Shown: positions 15,114 through 21,589 of the stretch, piece by piece
Position numbering within the stretch: the first letter of the stretch is position 1
Layout: every line of letters begins with the position of its first letter
From: JAMBLL01 sp964460075
GTDB lineage: Bacteria; Actinomycetota; Acidimicrobiia; Spongiisociales; UBA5794
Length of the DNA stretch: 21,589 bases
Direction of reading: 5' to 3'
Assembly: GCA_964460075.1 (NCBI GenBank)
Contig: CAYWPC010000032.1
Coordinates: forward strand, 1 to 21,589
Program-made: the position numbers and the translations under genes
The notes under the pieces: model-generated
Database searches by the model: none
Told to the model about the DNA's origin: nothing
What the model saw: the letters and a program-made list of their open reading frames with translations, nothing else

Positions 15114-16691
15114 TCATCGAGGGGCGCGTCGGTTCGCAAGCGCCCATAGCGAGTCGTGGAGCACGGCTCCGACACCGATGACCACGCCGGCGTAGGTGGC
15201 GCCTCCGGCGATAAGGGCGATCAGACCTGACACGACCGGCGAGCCTGACATCCCGGTCGAAATCATCCAGGCCACGCCTCCAGCGGCGAACGCTGCTGGA
15301 ACGGTGAGGGGAATTGCGCGGCCTGCCGCCTGGAGCACCTGTCTCAGGCCAGCCCGCGTGTCGAGTGGTCGGTACCAGATCATGAACAGCACGGCGGTGT
15401 AGGTGCCGAGTGCAAGCACAGACGCAAGAGCTACACCGCGGAATCCAAAGGCGTTGACCATCAGGAAGTACACCGGCACGGCAACGATCGTGGTTGCCGT
15501 GCCAACGATGACGGGTGTCCACATTGCGCGCTTGGCGTAGAAGGCCCGCGTGATGATTTGGAGTGCGCCCCACACGGGGATGCCGAAGGCGTACATCAAC
15601 AGAGCGGACGCGACGGCGTCTGTGTCCTGTGCCGTGAACGCGCCCCGTTCGAAGAGCACGCGGATCGCGGGCACCGTCATCGCTGCCACGATGCCTGCCG
15701 CCCCAATAGACAGTACGAGCACGTATCGAAGCGCCTTGCTCACCGTGTCGAGCATTTGGGCACGCTTCCGCTTGGCGAAGAGCATGGCAAGCGTCGGGTA
15801 CGTGGCAACGGCAGCGGCCTGGGCAATGATCCCGATCGGCACGAACATGATTCGACGGGCGTACTGGAGGTCCGTCTGGGCACCGGATCCGGCCATCTGG
15901 CCGAACACAGACATGAAGATCTCGTCGAGGGCGACAATGGACTGTCCAAGCATCAGCGGCAAGGCAATAGCGAGGTAGGTCAGCACGGCTCTGTGCTTCC
16001 ACGGCGAACGCATGTCGATACGCATACCCACTCGGCGGGCTCCCCAGATTTGTAGAGCGAAGTTCCCGATGAACGCCCCGACGAGTGCACCCCAGATGAA
16101 CCCGGCGGGGTCTGGTGTGCCTGTGACCACGGCGTAGGTGATCCCACCTGTGATGATCCCGAGGTTGTAGGCGATCGGTGCGATCGTCGGGATCGTGAAC
16201 ACGCCTTTGGCGTATTGCACGGCTGCAAACATGGCGCCAACAACAAAGGCGAACTGCGCAGGCAGGACGATTCTCGTGAGACTCGTCGTCGACGCGACCT
16301 GCTCGGGTGTGAAGTCCGGGTATAGCCAGTTGAGGAGCCCAGGAGTTGCGTACCAGGCAACGACGATCGCTGCCGTGATTCCAAGAACGAGCCACCGCAG
16401 GATCGACGAGAAGGCGCGCCAGCCCTCGTCCTCCTCACCGTCTGCCATGTACTGGGTGAATATCGGGATGAAGGTGATCGTGAGGAACCCGCCGGCGAGG
16501 AGATAGTTGGCGAAATCCGGGATACGAAACGCAGCGACGTAGATATCCGTCACGTCGTCTGATCCGAGCATCGCAGCGAAGATGATGTCTCTCAGGATGC
16601 CGAGGATGCGGGATAGGAGGATCCCTGCGGCAACGACCAGTGCCGCGGTTGCCAGATCTCCGCGCTTGAAGCGGGCGAGTAACGCCGTCAT
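15114..16691 (-). CDS. murJ: Lipid II flippase MurJ (MviN family)
   Basis: This 525-residue integral membrane protein has about 14 predicted helices, the usual number for MurJ, and the family N-terminus: G-I-L-L-S-R-I-L-G-I-L-R-D (23-35), then F-R-I-P-D-F-A-N-Y-L-L-A and G-G-F-L-T-I-T-F-I-P-I-F. The central motifs R-I-M-F-V-P-I-G-I and A-V-A-T-Y-P-T-L and the segment L-F-E-R-G-A-F-T-A-Q-D-T also match the family. MurJ moves undecaprenyl-linked peptidoglycan precursor to the outer face of the membrane. No long cytoplasmic kinase-like extension is present, unlike mycobacterial MurJ. The ATG has only a weak ribosome binding site. It lies downstream of the ABC operon on the same strand, separated by 124 bases that contain the 44-base palindrome, and converges with the ATPase remnant. 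Confidence 0.92.
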   Translation of the reverse strand: MTALLARFKRGDLATAALVVAAGILLSRILGILRDIIFAAMLGSDDVTDIYVAAFRIPDFANYLLAGGFLTITFIPIFTQYMADGEEDEGWRAFSSILRWLVLGITAAIVVAWYATPGLLNWLYPDFTPEQVASTTSLTRIVLPAQFAFVVGAMFAAVQYAKGVFTIPTIAPIAYNLGIITGGITYAVVTGTPDPAGFIWGALVGAFIGNFALQIWGARRVGMRIDMRSPWKHRAVLTYLAIALPLMLGQSIVALDEIFMSVFGQMAGSGAQTDLQYARRIMFVPIGIIAQAAAVATYPTLAMLFAKRKRAQMLDTVSKALRYVLVLSIGAAGIVAAMTVPAIRVLFERGAFTAQDTDAVASALLMYAFGIPVWGALQIITRAFYAKRAMWTPVIVGTATTIVAVPVYFLMVNAFGFRGVALASVLALGTYTAVLFMIWYRPLDTRAGLRQVLQAAGRAIPLTVPAAFAAGGVAWMISTGMSGSPVVSGLIALIAGGATYAGVVIGVGAVLHDSLWALANRRAPR

Positions 16692-16753
16692 GCCGCCACG
16701 GTACAGGCGGGTGCGCCTAGTTCTCGGTCTTGGCGCCCACCCGCTCCCAGGCG

Positions 16754-16797
16754 TCTTGCGTAGTTTTCCGCAACATGTTGCGGAAAACTACGCAAGA
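16754..16797. repeat. Perfect 44-base palindrome
   Basis: The sequence is its own reverse complement over 22 bases on each side of the centre between 16775 and 16776, with no loop; the next outer pair (16753/16798) does not match. The outer part reads TCTTGCGTAG, then TTTT, then CCGCAACATGTTGCGG, then AAAA, then CTACGCAAGA. It sits between the ABC permease stop (16816) and the murJ start (16691). It could end ABC-operon transcription, bind a dimeric protein, or be a mobile palindromic repeat. It is related to the element at 6740-6777. Confidence 0.85.
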
Positions 16798-16815
16798 GTC
16801 CGTGGCGAGGTGGCT

Positions 16816-17562
16816 TCAGGCAAGATCTCGTCGAGTGAGCATCTGTGTCGTGATGAGGGCACCGACCACAAACAGCACGATCACCGCAACGACCGAGCGC
16901 GTCACGGAGAGTTCGAGCGACCCAACAACGTTCGCAACCATGAGCGAGGCCTCATCAACGAGGCCTCCGAAGGCTGCGAGTCCGATTCGCCACGGTGAGA
17001 GCGTCGAGAGTGACAGGAGGGCGGAAGCGACGCCGTTCTCGAATACCAACAGGTACGCCAAGGCAATGATCACGGCGCGGTCGGTGATGAATCCGAGGGG
17101 AACAGTCACCGAGACGTACAAAGCCGTTGCAACGACGACGCCGACACTGAGCCCCGTGATGATCGCCGGATCTCCAAAACGAAGCGTGTGGGCGATACCC
17201 AACGCCAACGCACCCACCAGGTTGATGGCTGACGCCGCAACGATGGTCGCAACCATCTTCGTGGCGGCGAGTGTCGTTCTTCGCATGGGGCGCATCGCAA
17301 TGAAGCTCAGCGTCTGATCGCGCCGTTCAACACCGAATGCCGAAGCACCCAAAACCATGGCCACGACAGGAACAGCGAGCGCGAACAGGATCGCTGTTGC
17401 CGTATCAACCATTCCCTCGAATGCCGCGAACCGCGTACGGTTCGCCGTTGCGAACAAGTAGATAGCCATGGGTGCCAACTCGATGAGAATGAGAATGATC
17501 GTTCTCCGTCTCGGCAGGGCCTGGCGGACAGACATCACGAAGAGTGCAGATTGCGGATTCAT
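16816..17562 (-). CDS. ABC-2-type transporter permease (second exporter pair)
   Basis: This 248-residue membrane protein has six predicted hydrophobic segments, the usual layout of an ABC-2 permease: roughly 21-39, 56-78, 104-127, 137-158, 163-182 and 220-240. The segment G-V-E-R-R-D-Q-T-L-S-F-I-A-M-R-P after the second helix is the conserved coupling region of NosY/YhhJ-like permeases. Its ATG overlaps the stop of the upstream ATPase by 4 bases, so the two probably form one exporter. Substrate unknown. It is the last gene of the four-gene operon; the 44-base palindrome lies 19 bases after the stop. Confidence 0.85.
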   Translation of the reverse strand: MNPQSALFVMSVRQALPRRRTIILILIELAPMAIYLFATANRTRFAAFEGMVDTATAILFALAVPVVAMVLGASAFGVERRDQTLSFIAMRPMRRTTLAATKMVATIVAASAINLVGALALGIAHTLRFGDPAIITGLSVGVVVATALYVSVTVPLGFITDRAVIIALAYLLVFENGVASALLSLSTLSPWRIGLAAFGGLVDEASLMVANVVGSLELSVTRSVVAVIVLFVVGALITTQMLTRRDLA

Positions 17563-18497
17563 CGTCCCTCGACGAGGTAGCGGAACACGGATTCGAGGGA
17601 CTGATCCTGAGGCCGGAATGCGGTGATTCGCGCACCGATGCGGGCTGCGACCCGTGGCGTGTCACGGCCGAGAGTCGTGATGTCGTTCGTTGTGACTTCC
17701 AGGCCACCATTCGTGACCGCGACGCTCACCGCAGCCGGTGACGAGAACAGTGCAGCGCCGAGGTCGCGTGGCGCGTCGGTGACGATACGGACCATGTACG
17801 GGATGTCGTGCATTGCCGCCCTGATCGCATCGACCGAACCTGCAGCGGCCAATCTCCCGTCGACGATCGCCACGACACGGCTCGAGACGCGCTCTACCTC
17901 CTCCAAGATGTGCGAAGAGACAATCACTGTCTTGCCATTCGCGCCAAGTCTCTCGAAGAGGTCGATGAGGTGGGCCCTCTGGATGGGGTCGGTTCCGTTG
18001 AGGGGCTCATCGAGGATGAGCACGTCAGGGTCGGTCACGAGTGCAGCTGCGACCTTGATACGCTGGCGCATGCCCTTGGAGTATCCACCGATGAGCCGGT
18101 CTGCCGAGTCGGTCATGGCAACGATGTCGAGTACCTCTTCAGTGTTGAGTGCTGCGTCGTGGTTCGACAAGTCGGCGCTGTACTGCACAAATCGTCTGCC
18201 AGTGAGATTCTTGTACACGGAATCCTCATCGGGTACCAGCGCGACCTTGCGGTAGACCTCGTAGGTGCGGCGCGGGTCAGCACCGAGCACGGCGACCTCT
18301 CCATGAGAGACAGATGTCAGGCCGGAGATCATGCGCAGCAACGTTGTCTTGCCAGCGCCGTTTGGTCCGAGCAGGCCGGTCACACCAGGGCCGAACGAGC
18401 ACGACAGCCTAGAGACGGCGACCTTCTGCCCGAACCACTTCGACACATCCTTGACTTCGATGGTTGCGTTAGCGGCAAATGCCGGGTCGCGTGTCAC
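17559..18497 (-). CDS. ABC transporter ATP-binding protein (second exporter pair)
   Basis: The 312-residue ATPase has all nucleotide-binding motifs: Walker A G-P-N-G-A-G-K-T (44-51), signature Y-S-K-G-M-R-Q (139-145), Walker B V-L-I-L-D-E (159-164) and H-loop histidine S-S-H (H196). The Q-loop position reads V-P-D-E, acidic instead of glutamine, as in some ABC-2 exporters. About 90 C-terminal residues form a DrrA/CcmA-like extension. The GTG start is supported by GGAGG five bases upstream (plus 18503-18507). Both ends overlap neighbours by 4 bases: the permease gene upstream and the next permease downstream. It probably powers export by the permease at 16816-17562; the substrate is unknown. 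Confidence 0.92.
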   Translation of the reverse strand: MTRDPAFAANATIEVKDVSKWFGQKVAVSRLSCSFGPGVTGLLGPNGAGKTTLLRMISGLTSVSHGEVAVLGADPRRTYEVYRKVALVPDEDSVYKNLTGRRFVQYSADLSNHDAALNTEEVLDIVAMTDSADRLIGGYSKGMRQRIKVAAALVTDPDVLILDEPLNGTDPIQRAHLIDLFERLGANGKTVIVSSHILEEVERVSSRVVAIVDGRLAAAGSVDAIRAAMHDIPYMVRIVTDAPRDLGAALFSSPAAVSVAVTNGGLEVTTNDITTLGRDTPRVAARIGARITAFRPQDQSLESVFRYLVEGR

Positions 18498-19387
18498 ATC
18501 AACCTCCGATAGCGGATGACGGACAGCATCGTGGCCACGGCCCCTATCACGACGAGAGCGAGTGCACCGACATACGGGTGAATGTTGGCCGCTGCGAGGA
18601 GCGAGTCGTTGCCCGGCGTGCCGAAGACTTGCAGATTCGCCGTGTCTGCTGTGTTGATCGGAGCTAGCAGTGCTACCCAGCGGCTACCGCTGAAGGAGGC
18701 ATTGCGAACGATCGCCTCTGCAAAGGCAGTGAGTGCGATGATGCCTGCGAGGTAGACGCTCGTCGCGATCGATTTGCGGTTAGAGAGGCTTGCCACGACG
18801 AATCCGAGCGGTACGTAGGCAACGGTGTAGATAGCTGCGACGAGGACGATCTTCGGGATCGTGTCCGCGGCGTTGCCGATCCCTCGAATCAACCCGTCAG
18901 GATCGGTACCTGCCTGTCCGACGAACAGGACGACCTGAGGCAGGAGGAGGAAGGCCCCGACGATCGTGAACAGGCTCGCGAATCGTGCAGACAGGTAATC
19001 GGTCGACGTCAGAGGTCGCGACGCCAGCATCGAAAGAACGCCGTCGCGGCGATCGGGGATGAGTAGCTCAGGGGCCGCGAGCGCGGTAAAGAGCAACGTC
19101 ATCGTCCCGCCGAGAAGAAAGAAGTCTCCGTTCTGGGAAGCAATATCGAACCCGTCTGCGGCAGATATCGGAAGAATGAACGCCACACCGACAGCGATGA
19201 TCGGGGGACTGACCGCGATAGCGATGAGGAGCCACGGCATGATCTTTCGTCGCGCCTTTCGACGCAATCCGAGCACCCGACGCAGACCATCGGCCCACAC
19301 GGTGACCCAAGCCCCCTTGCGGCCTCTTCGCTCACCCTCGAATGGCTGATATCCGAGGTCGTACACAGCTCCTTCGTTCGAGGTCAT
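18494..19387 (-). CDS. ABC-2-type transporter permease (first exporter pair)
   Basis: This 297-residue membrane protein starts with a soluble segment Y-D-L-G-Y-Q-P-F-E-G-E-R-R-G-R (9-23), common in actinobacterial ABC-2 permeases. Predicted helices follow at about 50-72, 90-110, 138-158, 178-200, 208-226 and 270-290. The coupling region is P-D-R-R-D-G-V-L-S-M-L-A-S-R-P-L-T. The ATG overlaps the upstream ATPase stop by 4 bases, and its own stop overlaps the GTG of the next ATPase by 4 bases. Partner ATPase: 19384-20292. Substrate cannot be inferred. Confidence 0.85.
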   Translation of the reverse strand: MTSNEGAVYDLGYQPFEGERRGRKGAWVTVWADGLRRVLGLRRKARRKIMPWLLIAIAVSPPIIAVGVAFILPISAADGFDIASQNGDFFLLGGTMTLLFTALAAPELLIPDRRDGVLSMLASRPLTSTDYLSARFASLFTIVGAFLLLPQVVLFVGQAGTDPDGLIRGIGNAADTIPKIVLVAAIYTVAYVPLGFVVASLSNRKSIATSVYLAGIIALTAFAEAIVRNASFSGSRWVALLAPINTADTANLQVFGTPGNDSLLAAANIHPYVGALALVVIGAVATMLSVIRYRRLM

Positions 19388-20292
19388 TGAGCGCTCCCGT
19401 GTTGCAGAAACATGTCCTCGAGGGATGAGCCGGAGGTGCTCAGGCTCAGCAGCGGGGCACCGGTTCGCGCAAGCGAGTCCCGCACGAGGTCGAACACGTC
19501 CCCCTCGCCATACCGCACAGCCAGTCTGTTCCCTGTGACCTCGACTTCTGCACCGGCCGCTCCGAGATCCCGCTCGACACTCTCGGTGCCCGAGATAAGT
19601 TCGATGTGGACGACGTCTGTCTGGTCTTGGGTACCAATGGGGCCGGCGTGGAGAAGCGTCCCACTGTCCAGCATCACGACGAAATCACAGGTTCGCTCGA
19701 TGTCGCGCATCACGTGGGACGACACGACGACGTCGATGCCGAAGGCGCCGAGGCGGCCGATGAGGTCGAGCATCTCTTCTCGTCCGCTCGGGTCGAGGCC
19801 AGACGTCGGCTCGTCGAGGAACACCAGCTTGGGGTCGTGGACTATGGCCTGCGCTAGTTTCGCCCGCTGTTTCATCCCCGTGGAGAAATCTCCGAGGTAT
19901 CGGAAGCGTTCCTCGTTGAGCCCGACGAGGGTGAGCACGTCAGAGGCCCGTTGGCGGGCAGCTTGCCTTGGAAGCCCAGCGGTCCCAGCTGCGTACACCA
20001 AGAAGTCCGCTGCGGTTTGGTCGAGGGGGAGACAGGGGCCCTCAGGCATGTATCCAACGACGGTCGCAATGTCGATGGCCTCGCGTGCCGTGTCCATGTC
20101 GAGAACGGTTGCGGTCCCGGTCGTCGGTGTGATGATGCCGAGGAGGATCTTGATGAGGGTCGACTTGCCTGCCCCATTCGCGCCGACCAATCCCGTGCGA
20201 CCGCGCGGCACCGTGACGTCGAGCGAGTGGACTGCTACAACCGAGCCGTAGGCGTGGCCGAGCTGGTTCGTCGTGAATGCAGTGTCCGCCAT
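19384..20292 (-). CDS. ABC transporter ATP-binding protein (first exporter pair)
   Basis: The 302-residue ATPase has Walker A G-A-N-G-A-G-K-S (37-44), signature F-S-T-G-M-K-Q (136-142), Walker B L-V-F-L-D-E (156-161) and H-loop S-S-H (H193). At the Q-loop it reads Y-M-P-E-G-P, with Glu for Gln. ATG at 20292 is chosen because GGTGATC, which matches the extended anti-Shine-Dalgarno pairing, lies just upstream; an in-frame ATG at 20304 is nearly as likely and the frame continues further up. It is the first gene of a four-gene operon and is divergent from the membrane protein starting near 20355. Two different ATPase/permease pairs in one coupled operon suggest two exporters used together or a heteromeric one. 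Confidence 0.9.
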   Translation of the reverse strand: MADTAFTTNQLGHAYGSVVAVHSLDVTVPRGRTGLVGANGAGKSTLIKILLGIITPTTGTATVLDMDTAREAIDIATVVGYMPEGPCLPLDQTAADFLVYAAGTAGLPRQAARQRASDVLTLVGLNEERFRYLGDFSTGMKQRAKLAQAIVHDPKLVFLDEPTSGLDPSGREEMLDLIGRLGAFGIDVVVSSHVMRDIERTCDFVVMLDSGTLLHAGPIGTQDQTDVVHIELISGTESVERDLGAAGAEVEVTGNRLAVRYGEGDVFDLVRDSLARTGAPLLSLSTSGSSLEDMFLQHGSAQ

Positions 20293-20354
20293 CCGGATCA
20301 CCATAGGCTCGCTTGGGTCCTGGGGATCACCGTTTGCGAGGTAGCATTTCGCAT

Positions 20355-21089
20355 GTGGATGTTCTGTTGTCGATCGTTGGTGCATCGGTCGCCTCGTGGC
20401 TAGCGATCGTGCTGGTTGCCACATGGCGGACGAGAAGGCGGCTGCATGCAGAGATCTGGTCGTTCGCCTTCGGAGCGTACGCCCTTGCGACGTGGGCACT
20501 TGCATTCGGTCTCGGATTCGGCTGGACGTCATTCAGCTTCCGGTCCTTCTACTTTCTCGGCGCAATCGCGAACATCCCGCTTCTCGCAGCCGGTTCCGTA
20601 GCGCTTCGATCCGAGCGCGGCGGCCGGGTGGCTATGAACGTGGCGAGCCTTTGGCTCATACTCGGTTTCTTCGCAACATTCTTCGCAGAAATCACTGAGC
20701 CGCTCACTTCAGGTGGCATCCCAGATGGGAGCGATGTGTTCGGCTTCACCTTCCAACTCGATGCCCTCACCCTGCCAGGTCCGAGGATGTTCGCTGCTCT
20801 GTCGGGCGCCGTTGGCACCCTGATCATCATCGGGTTGGCGCTCGTGTCCGTAGCCAGGTCATGGCGTCCGACCAGGCGTCTCGCCTACGGAAACCTGCTC
20901 ATCGTTGCTGGGACACTCGTGCCTGCAACCGGTGGCTCGCTCACTGCCCTTGGCGCATCGGCTGCGCTCTCCGTCACGTTGACGGTTGGGATACTGCTGC
21001 TGTGGGCCGGCTACACGATGGCGAGCACAGCGAGGTCCGGCGGCGACAGCCGAGCGTCACGGTCAACGGATGACCACACCACGGCCTAA
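20355..21089 (+). CDS. Hypothetical membrane protein with about seven helices
   Basis: I do not recognise the family. From GTG at 20355 the product is 244 residues with about seven hydrophobic segments, at roughly 3-22, 34-55, 63-82, 95-113, 147-168, 180-200 and 204-224, and a hydrophilic C-terminal tail of about 20 residues. Short Arg-rich loops (R-T-R-R-R at about 24-28, R-P-T-R-R) follow the first and fifth helices, consistent with cytoplasmic loops. The start is uncertain: an in-frame ATG at 20313 would add 14 residues that do not look natural, and the GAGG before the GTG is spaced widely (about 13 bases). It is divergent from the ABC operon with about 60 bases between starts, so shared regulation is possible. 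No catalytic motif is visible. Confidence 0.7.
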   Translation: MDVLLSIVGASVASWLAIVLVATWRTRRRLHAEIWSFAFGAYALATWALAFGLGFGWTSFSFRSFYFLGAIANIPLLAAGSVALRSERGGRVAMNVASLWLILGFFATFFAEITEPLTSGGIPDGSDVFGFTFQLDALTLPGPRMFAALSGAVGTLIIIGLALVSVARSWRPTRRLAYGNLLIVAGTLVPATGGSLTALGASAALSVTLTVGILLLWAGYTMASTARSGGDSRASRSTDDHTTA

Positions 21090-21184
21090 GGGCAGAGCAG
21101 ACGATGCTTCGTCGTGGCGAGCCGATCTTGAGGGGTTGAACACGCACCACGTGACATGTGACGGCGTCTGACCGAACCGGACCC
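21090..21184. other. Short convergent intergenic region
   Basis: Ninety-five bases between the stop of the membrane protein and the stop of the coiled-coil protein. I see no strong stem-loop, RNA gene or ORF with coding character here. Confidence 0.5.
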
Positions 21185-21589
21185 TCACCGTCTCCGACGA
21201 TCTCTCCACCCCTGCGTGACGTAGCGCCAATAGGTCGTGGACTCGCTTGCTTCCTTTGGTGCTGCATCCTTAACGACGATTTCCCCGCCATCAGACGGGT
21301 CGTTGGATGCCTTGGAGGAGACATCGCTCGTTGTCGCTGCATCGCTGCGTGCAGCCTCGGCACGCAGCTCTGACAGGCGCTCACGAAGGAAGACGGCTTC
21401 GGTTTCGGCCTTTGCCGCCCTCTCTCTCGCCTCGGCGAGTTGCTGGCCTGCCTCGTGGAGGTTGCCGAGTTGGGAGAGCATCTTGTTCCACGCATCGATC
21501 GGGACGATCATGGTTCCAGGAGGAGGCCCCCCTCGCTCGCTTGTCCCGCCTGGGGCTCTGGCCGTGCCGGGCTCGCGGGCTCGCAGGCC
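21185..21589 (-). CDS. Hypothetical coiled-coil protein, probably cut by the window edge
   Basis: The frame is open from the right edge of the window to the TGA at 21185, 134 codons in all. The first 26 visible residues are rich in Gly, Pro, Ala and Arg, like a linker. Then M-I-V-P-I-D-A-W-N-K-M-L-S-Q-L-G-N-L-H-E-A-G leads into a heptad-like helix (A-R-E-R-A-A-K-A-E-T-E-A-V-F-L-R-E-R-L), an acidic Ser-rich stretch, and a C-terminal T-Y-W-R-Y-V-T-Q-G-W-R-D followed by a run of arginines. The ATG at 21511 is an alternative start giving 108 residues, but no ribosome binding site precedes it, so a longer protein starting beyond the window is preferred. The front half could be a DNA-binding domain in relatives; that is a guess. 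Function not recognised. Confidence 0.6.
   Translation of the reverse strand, partial: GLRAREPGTARAPGGTSERGGPPPGTMIVPIDAWNKMLSQLGNLHEAGQQLAEARERAAKAETEAVFLRERLSELRAEAARSDAATTSDVSSKASNDPSDGGEIVVKDAAPKEASESTTYWRYVTQGWRDRRRR

Noticed and set aside
14956..16395. A 479-codon minus-strand ORF overlapping murJ in another frame
   Set aside because: Arg/His/Cys-rich translation without motifs; the murJ frame has full family motifs, so this is a shadow.

Overview
The window looks like a chromosomal segment of a high-GC actinobacterium, most likely of the class Acidimicrobiia or a close relative. This rests on several things: three secreted proteins built from D-W-N-G-D-G-x-D-T repeats, a nickel superoxide dismutase with its dedicated protease, a two-subunit 2-oxoacid:ferredoxin oxidoreductase, and frequent GTG starts. 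No tRNA, rRNA, CRISPR array, transposase or phage gene is visible. The taxonomic placement is inference from family content and was not tested by a search.

Layout. (1) 1-6746 is a cell-envelope region. It holds the 3' end of a repeat protein (+), then on the minus strand a SpoIID-domain repeat protein followed by two family-2 glycosyltransferases that overlap by 4 bases. Divergent from the SpoIID gene is a repeat protein ending in a VanW domain. (2) 6794-9675 encodes korB and korA (minus, 4-base overlap), a ferredoxin-dependent 2-oxoacid oxidoreductase of central metabolism. (3) 9846-14144 is a minus-strand run in transcription order: sodX-like protease, membrane flippase-like protein, DUF3048 lipoprotein, amidase. 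(4) 14240-14668 is sodN, divergent from the sodX-like gene. (5) 14784-15062 is a decayed DUF4143-type ATPase gene. (6) 15114-16691 is murJ. (7) 16816-20292 is a four-gene ABC exporter operon, with consecutive genes overlapping by 4 bases at each of three junctions. (8) 20355-21089 is an unrecognised multi-helix membrane protein (+), and 21185 to the right edge is the end of a coiled-coil protein (-).

How the genes work together. SpoIID, VanW, the glycosyltransferases, DUF3048 and MurJ all point to cell-wall and surface-glycan work. SodX is expected to remove the NiSOD leader so that the mature protein starts with the nickel-binding His. KorA and KorB form one enzyme. The ABC operon encodes two ATPase/permease pairs of unknown substrate.

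The most notable non-genic signal is a pair of related palindromic elements. One is a perfect 44-base palindrome at 16754-16797; the other is a 38-base relative at 6740-6777. Their A/T arms differ in a largely compensatory way. The 6740 copy also contains the stop codon of the VanW gene. Other points worth a second look are a Pro-to-Phe change in the NiSOD nickel hook, the block-wise relationship of the repeat proteins, and the internally deleted ATPase pseudogene.
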